NCBI GenBank assembly: GCA_009698515.1
Contig: WLQA01000003.1
Coordinates: 1-18,667 of the forward strand
Direction: 5' to 3'
Source: Actinomycetota bacterium
GTDB lineage: Bacteria > Actinomycetota > Actinomycetes > Nanopelagicales > Nanopelagicaceae
DNA: 18,667 nt
Under the pieces are notes generated by a model. The model saw only the letters and a list, made by a program, of their open reading frames with translations. It made no database searches and was not told the DNA's origin. The first letter of the stretch is position 1. Each line of letters starts with the position of its first letter. Of this stretch, positions 1-5,832 are shown one piece after another. Made by a program: the position numbers and the translations under genes.

Positions 1-449
1 ATGCTTCTGATTCTTTGCAACACGCAATAGCATTTTTAAAGGCCGGGCATTTACTTGGAGTTTATCCCGAAGGAACTTTGACGCGAGATGAAAATTACTG
101 GCCAATGAAAGCAAAAACGGGAATTGCCCGGCTTGCCATAATCTCCAAAGCGCCAGTGATTCCATGTGCGCAGTGGGGTGCGCAGGAAATTCTGCCGGCG
201 TACAGCAAGAAACTTAAATTATTTCCTAGAACCAAAGTTACGGTAGTTGCAGGTAAGCCACTTGATTTTTCAAAGTGGTACGGCAAAGAAAATGACCCAG
301 TTGCATTAGAAGAGGCAACGGCTTATGTAATGCGTGCCATCACAATTTTGCTGGAGGATATTCGCGGTGAGAGCGCACCTGCTGAAATTTTTGATCCAAA
401 GAAATCTAATTTGCCACGTATTGGAAATTTTAAGAAGGCAAAGAAATGA
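1..449 (+). CDS. plsC: 1-acyl-sn-glycerol-3-phosphate acyltransferase (PlsC-like), 5'-truncated by window edge
   Basis: The reading frame is open from the first bases (codons from position 3) to the TGA at 447-449, so the gene starts upstream of the window. About 148 C-terminal residues are visible. The motif VYPEGTLTRD (positions 60-89) matches block III of the PlsC/LPLAT family, and the later PVIPCAQWG stretch matches block IV. The catalytic HX4D block would lie upstream and is not seen. The family transfers an acyl chain to lysophosphatidate at the inner membrane face to make phosphatidate. The TGA overlaps the gpsA start by 4 nt (ATGA), so the two are probably translationally coupled. This fits a phospholipid precursor unit, because GpsA makes the glycerol-3-phosphate backbone. 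An internal TTG at position 15 could be mistaken for a start, but it lies inside the conserved domain. The exact acyltransferase subtype cannot be fixed from this fragment. Confidence 0.85.
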   Translation, partial: ASDSLQHAIAFLKAGHLLGVYPEGTLTRDENYWPMKAKTGIARLAIISKAPVIPCAQWGAQEILPAYSKKLKLFPRTKVTVVAGKPLDFSKWYGKENDPVALEEATAYVMRAITILLEDIRGESAPAEIFDPKKSNLPRIGNFKKAKK

Positions 450-1444
450 AAAAAGTAGCGGTACTTGGATCTGGTGCCTGGGGAACAACCCTTGGCCAAG
501 TAATGTGCGATTCTGGACAACAAGTTTTAATCTGGGGTCGAAATAAAAAAGTAGTTCGCGAGATAAACCGCCGTAATTCAAATCGAAAGTTCTTAAAAGG
601 AATTGATCTACCACCACAACTTAAGGCGACTACTGATATCAAAGCAGCCCTTGAGTTTGCAGAAGTTATATTGCTTGCAATTCCAGCTCAAACACTTCGT
701 GAAAATTTAGAATCTTGGAAGGCTTTTTTCCCAGAGAATGTTCCAGTAATTAGCACATTAAAAGGTATTGAGGTAGCAACGCAATTTAGAATGACAGAAG
801 TTGCCCAAGAAGTTCTTGGAATTGATAAATCCAGACTTGGGTTAATCACTGGCCCTAATTTGGCTAATGAGATTATTGCTCGACAACCTGCTGGCGCCGT
901 TGCAGCCTCTGAAAATCCGCAGTTAATTGCATTAATGGAGAAGTTATTTACAACTGAATACTTCCGAATTTATCCATCAGATGATCTAGTTGGTTGTGAG
1001 TTTGCCGGAGCAGCCAAGAGCGTTATCGCACTTGCAGTTGGAATGGCAGTTGGTATGAATTACGGCGAGAACACACAAGGTTTAATGATTACTCGCGGAC
1101 TTTCAGAGGTTGCCAGATTAGGCGGTGCATATGGTGCTAATCCACTTACATTCCTAGGTCTTGCCGGAATTGGAGATTTAGTTGCAAGTGCGCAGTCACC
1201 ACTTTCTCGTAATAGAAGTTTTGGTGAAATTCTTGGTAAATCTGGATCTATGGCAAAGGCTAGACAACAAAGTGTAAAGACTGTGGAAGGTGTGCCGTCT
1301 GCTGGTGCAATGCTAGAACTTGCGCACCGAGTTGGTGTTGAAGTTCCAATCATTGAAGCGGTCTCTGATGTTGTTGCCGGCACATTAACGCCAAAGGGTG
1401 CGATGAATAGATTAATGACTATTTCTATAAAAGCAGAGATCTAA
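446..1444 (+). CDS. gpsA: NAD(P)-dependent glycerol-3-phosphate dehydrogenase GpsA
   Basis: This 332-residue protein is the usual length for GpsA. It reduces dihydroxyacetone phosphate to sn-glycerol-3-phosphate in the cytoplasm for phospholipid synthesis. The N-terminus carries the Rossmann glycine motif GSGAWGT (residues 8-14). The C-terminal domain has the conserved segment GAAKSVIALAVGMAVG, with the family's catalytic lysine, followed by GENTQGLMITRG and the glycine-rich GLAGIGDLVAS. The ATG overlaps the TGA of plsC by 4 nt, and an AAGG sits just upstream in the plsC end. The TAA shares its last A with the ATG of ddl. The order gpsA-ddl is common in Actinobacteria. I see no missing residues or truncation. 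Confidence 0.97.
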   Translation: MKKVAVLGSGAWGTTLGQVMCDSGQQVLIWGRNKKVVREINRRNSNRKFLKGIDLPPQLKATTDIKAALEFAEVILLAIPAQTLRENLESWKAFFPENVPVISTLKGIEVATQFRMTEVAQEVLGIDKSRLGLITGPNLANEIIARQPAGAVAASENPQLIALMEKLFTTEYFRIYPSDDLVGCEFAGAAKSVIALAVGMAVGMNYGENTQGLMITRGLSEVARLGGAYGANPLTFLGLAGIGDLVASAQSPLSRNRSFGEILGKSGSMAKARQQSVKTVEGVPSAGAMLELAHRVGVEVPIIEAVSDVVAGTLTPKGAMNRLMTISIKAEI

Positions 1445-2487
1445 TGAGCAAACAAAGAGTTGCTGTCATATGTGGTGGTAAGAGCAGCGAACATGAAATT
1501 TCCTGTGTTTCAGCAGGCGGAGTTTTATCTGCAATTGATTTAAGTAAGTTTGAACCTGTTTTAATCGGAATCACAAAATCTGGAAAATGGTTGTTGCTAC
1601 CAACAGATACTAATTTCACGATTGTTAATGGCGCCTTGCCGCAAGTTCCAGAAAGTGGAATTGAAGTTCAAGTTAGCAATAATTCCTTGCAAGCTGGCGG
1701 AAAAGATTTAGCCATTGATGTTGTATTTCCAGTTCTGCATGGCCCATATGGGGAGGATGGCACACTGCAAGGTTTATTAGAAATGATTAATCTTCGTTAT
1801 GTCGGATCTGGTGTATTAGCCAGTGCGGTTAGTATGGATAAATCTTTCGCTAAACCTATCTTTGCTGCCGCTGGCTTAAAGGTTGCACCCGGAATTGTTG
1901 TTACATCAGCTAATTTTTCATTACCAGCAAATTTAACTTATCCATTATTTGTTAAACCAGCTCGAAGCGGTTCAAGTCGTGGAACAACTAAGGTGAAAAA
2001 CGAAACCGAGCTAAAAAATGCTGTTTCATTTGCGTTAGAGTTTGATACCAAAGTATTAATTGAAAGTGCTATTACAGCTCGGGAAATTGAGTGCGCAGTT
2101 CTGCAAGCAGATGGAAAGGTGATCGCTTCACCTATTGGCCAAATAGTAATTGATGCAAAGTATGAATTTTATGATTTCACCGCTAAGTATCTAGACAACT
2201 CTATGCAGTTGGTTTTTCCAACAGATCTGCCAGCAGGTATTGAATCCAAGATTCAGGAATCTGCGATTAAAGCATTTAATGCCGCAGGTTGCGAAGGATT
2301 GGCTCGGGTAGATTTCTTCTACACAACAGATGGTGAGATTGTTATTAATGAGATCAACACTATGCCAGGCTTTACGCCGCTTTCGGTTTATCCAAAATTA
2401 ATTGCCAAAGATGGAATTTCATACCAAGAGTTAATAACTAAGTTGATCACGACTGCGTTAACTCGTTCTGCACATATCACCCGTTAA
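1444..2487 (+). CDS. ddl: D-alanine--D-alanine ligase
   Basis: This 347-residue ATP-grasp enzyme joins two D-alanines for the peptidoglycan stem peptide. The N-terminal GGKSSEHEIS (residues 11-20) is the family's substrate-binding block. The central VLHGPYGEDGTLQG and FVKPARSGSSRG segments are the typical Ddl ATP-grasp signatures, and EINTMPGFTPLSVYP near the C-terminus holds the metal-binding Glu/Asn. The omega loop reads YDFTAKY, with Lys248-Tyr249 corresponding to the Lys-Tyr pair of E. coli DdlB. The Tyr favours a D-Ala-D-Ala ligase over a D-Ala-D-lactate ligase. The start overlaps the gpsA stop by one base (TAATG), which suggests coupled translation. The stop is followed two bases later by the next gene. 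Confidence 0.96.
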   Translation: MSKQRVAVICGGKSSEHEISCVSAGGVLSAIDLSKFEPVLIGITKSGKWLLLPTDTNFTIVNGALPQVPESGIEVQVSNNSLQAGGKDLAIDVVFPVLHGPYGEDGTLQGLLEMINLRYVGSGVLASAVSMDKSFAKPIFAAAGLKVAPGIVVTSANFSLPANLTYPLFVKPARSGSSRGTTKVKNETELKNAVSFALEFDTKVLIESAITAREIECAVLQADGKVIASPIGQIVIDAKYEFYDFTAKYLDNSMQLVFPTDLPAGIESKIQESAIKAFNAAGCEGLARVDFFYTTDGEIVINEINTMPGFTPLSVYPKLIAKDGISYQELITKLITTALTRSAHITR

Positions 2488-2489
2488 TT

Positions 2490-2975
2490 ATGGATGGTGT
2501 CTTAGAAAAGGCAGCAGTAAAACGGGTTGCACAAGCGTTAATAGATCACAATATGAAGGGCCAGATCAAAGTACTTACCGATTCGGCAAGAAGTGCAGCT
2601 GAGGCTGCATCTGCTTTAGGAATTGAAGTTGGCCAGATTGCATCATCTATTTTGTTTAAGCTGCCAGATGATTCACCATTATTAATCATCACTTCAGGTC
2701 GACATCGGGTAGATACAGATTTGGTAGCAAAGAGTTTAAATGTTGCAGAGCTTGGTCGGGTAGATGCAGATTATGTGAAGGAAAATTCCGGTTTTTCAAT
2801 TGGTGGCGTTGCTCCAATTGGTTGGATTAAGCCAGCAACAATAATTATTGATCAGGAATTAAATGATTACGATGTTGTTTGGGCTGCTGCTGGACATCCA
2901 CATACAGTTTTCCCAACTACCTATCAAGAGTTGTTAACAGCAACTAATGCAAGATCTATGACAGTTGGAGATTAA
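2490..2975 (+). CDS. YbaK/EbsC-family aminoacyl-tRNA deacylase-like protein
   Basis: This 161-residue protein fills the single YbaK/ProX editing domain. The family hydrolyses mischarged tRNAs, for example Cys-tRNA(Pro) or Ala-tRNA(Pro). Visible motifs are GGVAPIG (residues 105-111), AAGHPHTVFPTTYQEL (residues 133-148) and the TSGRHRVD strand (68-75). At the position where canonical YbaK has Lys in a (K)(T/S)L motif, this protein reads QIASSILF, with Ser52 in place of the lysine. From memory, many actinobacterial homologues have Asn or another residue here, so substrate specificity should not be assumed. It starts 2 nt after ddl and its TAA shares an A with the sulP ATG, so it belongs to the same transcript. 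The family assignment is secure, but the exact tRNA substrate is unknown. Confidence 0.85.
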   Translation: MDGVLEKAAVKRVAQALIDHNMKGQIKVLTDSARSAAEAASALGIEVGQIASSILFKLPDDSPLLIITSGRHRVDTDLVAKSLNVAELGRVDADYVKENSGFSIGGVAPIGWIKPATIIIDQELNDYDVVWAAAGHPHTVFPTTYQELLTATNARSMTVGD

Positions 2976-4222
2976 TGAGTTTTTTAAGTAAGGCTGATTT
3001 TCCACAAAACAAAAATGAGTTTGTCAGAGATTCAATAGCCGGAGTAACTGTTGCTATTGTGGCATTGCCACTTGCGATTGGATTTGGGATTACATCCGGC
3101 ATGAGTGCTGCTGCTGGAATATCAACTGCAATTATTGCTGGATTAATAGCTGGTCTACTAGGTGGTTCCAGATATCAAATAAGTGGTCCAACTGGGGCTA
3201 TGACTGTTGTCTTAATTCCAGTAATTGCCAACTTTGGCCCAACTGCAATTCCTATCTTGGGAGTTATGGCTGGCTTAGTTGTAATCCTGATGTCGGTAAT
3301 TCGATTGGGTGGCTTAATAAATAAAGTGCCAGATTCAGTTGTTGAAGGATTTACAGTTGGCATCGCGCTAGTGATTGGCTTACAGCAATTACCTTTTGCA
3401 TTAGGTGTTGTGAAGGGCGAAGGTGAGCGCACACTTCAAGTTGCCTATAACACAGTTAAATCAGCTTTAGTCATTGGTTTGCATTGGCAGACAATTTTAG
3501 TTGTTGTATTAACTCTTGTTATTAAATTCAACTTTGTTCGAGTAATTACGCTGCTTAAGATTCGGGCGTATATCCCAGCTAGCTTTGGTGCATTGGTTAT
3601 GACATCTTTAATTGTTAGAGGATTTGGATTAGATGTGGCATTAATTGGAGATATCCCACGAAATGTTGCCAAGTGGAGTTCACCTACTTTTTCAGGCATT
3701 GATTTAACTCAGTTGATTGTGCCAGCGCTGTCGATTGCAGTGCTTGCTGCAATTGAATCATTGTTATCAGCTCGGGTGGCAGATGATCTTTCTAATACCA
3801 AGCCAGGACAAGAGTTCTCACCAAATCAGGAATTATTTGGGCAGGGATTAGCAACTACGGTGGCATCAGTTTTTGGCGGCATGCCGGCAACGGGAGCAAT
3901 CGCCAGAACAAATGTGAATGTAAGGGCCGGGGCAAAAAGTAGATTTTCGGCAATTATTCATGCAATTACATTGTTATTAATTGTGTTATTCCTAGCACCG
4001 ATATTTTCACAGATTCCAAGTGCAGCAATTGCTGGGGTTTTAATTGGAACAAGTTTTAGAATTTTTAATAAGGCATCTATGCAGGAGATATTTAAATCGG
4101 GACAAAAAAATATTTGGATTTATTTAATAACCGCCGGGGTTACTGTGGGCGTGGATTTAATTTGGGGAATCTTTGTAGGTATCGCCCTCTACTTATTGTT
4201 GAGGGCGATACCTAAGAAATAA
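2975..4222 (+). CDS. SulP/SLC26-family inorganic anion transporter, lacking STAS domain
   Basis: This 415-residue polytopic membrane protein contains only the SulP transmembrane core. N-terminal landmarks are DSIAGVTVAIVALPLAIGFG and QISGPTGAMTVVL, the conserved first helix and the substrate-site region. AAIESLLSARVADD and GGMPATGAIARTNVNVRAGA are the conserved second-half motifs. The protein ends right after the last helix (WGIFVGIALYLLLRAIPKK). Typical SulP proteins continue for about 100-150 residues with a cytoplasmic STAS domain, which is absent here and not encoded next door. Family substrates include sulfate, bicarbonate and C4-dicarboxylates, and I cannot choose among them. The start overlaps the previous stop by one base. 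A perfect hairpin covers its last codons, and the convergent AsnC-like gene ends 3 nt beyond its stop. Confidence 0.9.
   Translation: MSFLSKADFPQNKNEFVRDSIAGVTVAIVALPLAIGFGITSGMSAAAGISTAIIAGLIAGLLGGSRYQISGPTGAMTVVLIPVIANFGPTAIPILGVMAGLVVILMSVIRLGGLINKVPDSVVEGFTVGIALVIGLQQLPFALGVVKGEGERTLQVAYNTVKSALVIGLHWQTILVVVLTLVIKFNFVRVITLLKIRAYIPASFGALVMTSLIVRGFGLDVALIGDIPRNVAKWSSPTFSGIDLTQLIVPALSIAVLAAIESLLSARVADDLSNTKPGQEFSPNQELFGQGLATTVASVFGGMPATGAIARTNVNVRAGAKSRFSAIIHAITLLLIVLFLAPIFSQIPSAAIAGVLIGTSFRIFNKASMQEIFKSGQKNIWIYLITAGVTVGVDLIWGIFVGIALYLLLRAIPKK
4176..4214. terminator. Perfect 14-bp inverted repeat between convergent genes, possible bidirectional terminator
   Basis: The arm taggtatcgccctc (4176-4189) is perfectly complementary to gagggcgataccta (4201-4214), with an 11-nt loop. 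The stem lies inside the last codons of sulP, whose stop is at 4220-4222. It faces the convergent AsnC-like gene that ends at 4226. There is no clear U-tract on either strand, so classical intrinsic termination is not assured. It may act as a shared roadblock or as 3'-end protection of both transcripts. Confidence 0.5.
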
Positions 4223-4225
4223 TTG

Positions 4226-4462
4226 TTAGAAGGTGGTAACTGGGCAGGTAAGTGTTCTGGTTATTCCAGCAACTGCTTGTACCTTTGCCAAAACTGTACG
4301 ACCTAGATCTTCCATGCTTGGCGCCTCGGCGCGCATAATTACATCGTAAGGGCCAGTAACTCCCTCAGCTAGCGTTACGCCAGAAATTGCAGATACTGAT
4401 TTAGCAACACTTGAAGCCTTGCCAACTTCAGTTTGAATAAGAATGTAAGCCTGTACAGACAT
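4226..4462 (-). CDS. Stand-alone Lrp/AsnC ligand-binding (RAM) domain protein
   Basis: This 78-residue protein corresponds to just the effector-binding/oligomerisation domain of Lrp/AsnC regulators (strand-helix-strand, then GVTGPYDVIMRAEA). It has no helix-turn-helix. Such stand-alone domains are common in Actinobacteria immediately upstream of thiL and typically form decameric rings that bind amino acids. Because it lacks a DNA-binding domain it is unlikely to act as a repressor alone. It may partner with a full Lrp protein or act as a small-molecule sensor. On the minus strand a GAAAGG Shine-Dalgarno sits about 6 nt before the ATG. It diverges from thiL over a palindrome-bearing intergenic region and converges with sulP. 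Function is not established. Confidence 0.85.
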   Translation of the reverse strand: MSVQAYILIQTEVGKASSVAKSVSAISGVTLAEGVTGPYDVIMRAEAPSMEDLGRTVLAKVQAVAGITRTLTCPVTTF

Positions 4463-4486
4463 TTCTTGCCTTTCGGTAATTTAACT

Positions 4487-4520
4487 TAACTACTAACCAC
4501 ATTCATCGATGAAGTAGTTA
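4487..4520. promoter_or_regulatory. Nested palindrome in divergent asnC-like/thiL intergenic region, candidate operator
   Basis: A perfect 12-bp palindrome, TTCATCGATGAA (4502-4513), is enclosed by an outer 7-bp inverted repeat, TAACTAC (4487-4493) and GTAGTTA (4514-4520). The site lies between two divergent start codons and just upstream of a plausible -10 for thiL. This is the expected place for a regulator of both genes. The cognate protein is unknown. Confidence 0.4.
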
Positions 4521-4532
4521 TGCAATTAAGGG

Positions 4533-4538
4533 TAGCCT
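4533..4538 (+). promoter_or_regulatory. Candidate -10 box for thiL
   Basis: TAGCCT fits the actinobacterial TANNNT -10 pattern. It lies 33 nt before the preferred thiL start, leaving room for a short leader with the GGGGAGAGG ribosome-binding site (4553-4561). No convincing -35 is visible, so confidence is low. Confidence 0.3.
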
Positions 4539-4565
4539 ATAGCGAGTTAATTGGGGAGAGGTAAT

Positions 4566-5495
4566 TTGAGCGCATCGGAAGAGCAGATGGTCGATCAACT
4601 TCGACGCCTTTTTGCGACCAATTTTCCGGTTGGAATTGAGATCGGAATCGGCGATGATGCCGCAGTTCTTACTGGAATTAATAACAAATTAGTTGCAACC
4701 ACCGATATGGCAGTTGAGGATATTCATTTTAAAAGAGATTGGTCTAGCGCCTTTCAAATTGGTGCGAAATTAACGACTGCAAATTTGGCCGATCTGTTTG
4801 CAATGGGTGCTGCGCCTAAATACTTACTTGTGGCAGCTGGGTTACCAAGTAACTTGGAAGATAATTTTATTGAGGAGTTAGCCAAGGGAATTAGATCTGT
4901 GGCTGATAAATTTGAAGTTAACGTAGTAGGCGGTGATTTAAGTAAATCAGAGAAAATAGTTTTATCAATAACCGCATTAGGAGATCTCGCAAAAAAGCCA
5001 GTTACTAGATCTGGCGCAAAGGTTGGCGATCTAATTTTTGTTAGTGCTTTGCCTGGTTTGTCAGCAGCTGGCTTTGCGATTTTAAGTCGGGGATTAGATC
5101 GGCCACGGTATGTTGTGGATGCTCATCTAGCACCAAAATTATCCGCACCTTTAGAATTAATTAATTGCGCCTCTGCAATGTGCGACATTAGTGATGGTTT
5201 ATCAGTTGATGCAGCCAACTTAGCGATGGCTTCGCAAGTTAATTTGGTATTAAGCAAGGAGTTAATCTCAAATGCCGCTGGCTTTAGCGATCTTGCAGAA
5301 TTAGCCACAGAGTTAAAAGAGGATGTCTTTGATTGGGTATTAAATGGCGGAGAGGATCATTTCTTTCTAGCTACTGTAGATCCGGAAAAAGTTAACGGAT
5401 TATCAGCAATAAAAATTGGCGAGGTTGTTGCTGGAGATGGAAAAGTGATGCTGGATGAAGATGTAATTAAAAAGGCTGGTTACCAGCACTTCTAA
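4566..5495 (+). CDS. thiL: Thiamine-monophosphate kinase ThiL
   Basis: ThiL phosphorylates thiamine monophosphate to the active cofactor thiamine diphosphate in the cytoplasm. The 309-residue product shows the family metal/ATP motifs: GDDAAV (residues 29-34), TTDMAVEDIHF (45-55), VGGDLS in the middle, and CDISDGLS and NGGEDH towards the C-terminus. I chose the TTG at 4566 because a strong purine-rich GGGGAGAGG ends 4 nt before it and the resulting N-terminus (MSASEEQ) matches normal ThiL length. A TTG at 4551 in the same frame would add five residues (MGRGN) and would consume the ribosome-binding site as coding sequence. It lies between the divergent AsnC-like gene and the convergent rpmB, so it is probably monocistronic. 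Confidence 0.93.
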   Translation: MSASEEQMVDQLRRLFATNFPVGIEIGIGDDAAVLTGINNKLVATTDMAVEDIHFKRDWSSAFQIGAKLTTANLADLFAMGAAPKYLLVAAGLPSNLEDNFIEELAKGIRSVADKFEVNVVGGDLSKSEKIVLSITALGDLAKKPVTRSGAKVGDLIFVSALPGLSAAGFAILSRGLDRPRYVVDAHLAPKLSAPLELINCASAMCDISDGLSVDAANLAMASQVNLVLSKELISNAAGFSDLAELATELKEDVFDWVLNGGEDHFFLATVDPEKVNGLSAIKIGEVVAGDGKVMLDEDVIKKAGYQHF

Positions 5496-5501
5496 TTGTT
5501 G

Positions 5502-5687
5502 TTAGCGGACTGCTTTTCCTGCCTTTAGGCATGATGCACAAACATTTTGGCGACGTGATTGACCATTAATAAAGGTACGGATCTTTTGGATATTTGGATT
5601 CCAACGACGACGAGTTGCACGCTTTGAGTGGGAGACATTGTTTCCAAAGCTTGGGCTTTTGCCACATAGATCGCAGATTGAAGACAC
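5502..5687 (-). CDS. rpmB: 50S ribosomal protein L28, zinc-ribbon type
   Basis: This 61-residue L28 starts MSSICDLCGKSPSFGNNVSHS and continues with the basic RRRWNPNIQKIR core. Cys5, Cys8, Cys50 and Cys53 form the four-cysteine zinc-ribbon (C+) version. In Actinobacteria, C+ and zinc-free paralogues can be exchanged under zinc limitation. The start is GTG, preceded on the minus strand by GGGAG about 8 nt upstream. Its stop lies 6 nt from the convergent thiL stop. It diverges from recG, so 5688-5832 must hold its promoter. Confidence 0.96.
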   Translation of the reverse strand: MSSICDLCGKSPSFGNNVSHSKRATRRRWNPNIQKIRTFINGQSRRQNVCASCLKAGKAVR

Positions 5688-5832
5688 TTTACTTACTCCC
5701 TCTTATCTAACTCTGATTTGAACGATGAATTTAACTCTATTGCGGGCGAAAGATTACCTTGCAGTCGTATTAATTGGCTAATCGGGTGGGTATTTACGCA
5801 GGGATAACCTGCCTTCATTAGATACTTCAACT
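5688..5832. other. Divergent rpmB/recG intergenic region
   Basis: This 145-bp non-coding stretch separates divergent rpmB and recG. Minus-strand TANNNT candidates for rpmB are present, but I could not single one out. No clear Shine-Dalgarno precedes recG. The small inverted repeat gcagg/cctgc (5798-5802 and 5808-5812) is too weak to name. In many Actinobacteria a DAK-domain (fatty acid kinase FakA-like) gene sits between rpmB and recG. No remnant of it is visible here. Confidence 0.5.

Noticed and set aside
4551..4565. thiL starting at TTG 4551
   Set aside because: The five extra codons overlap the GGGGAGAGG that serves as ribosome-binding site for the TTG at 4566.
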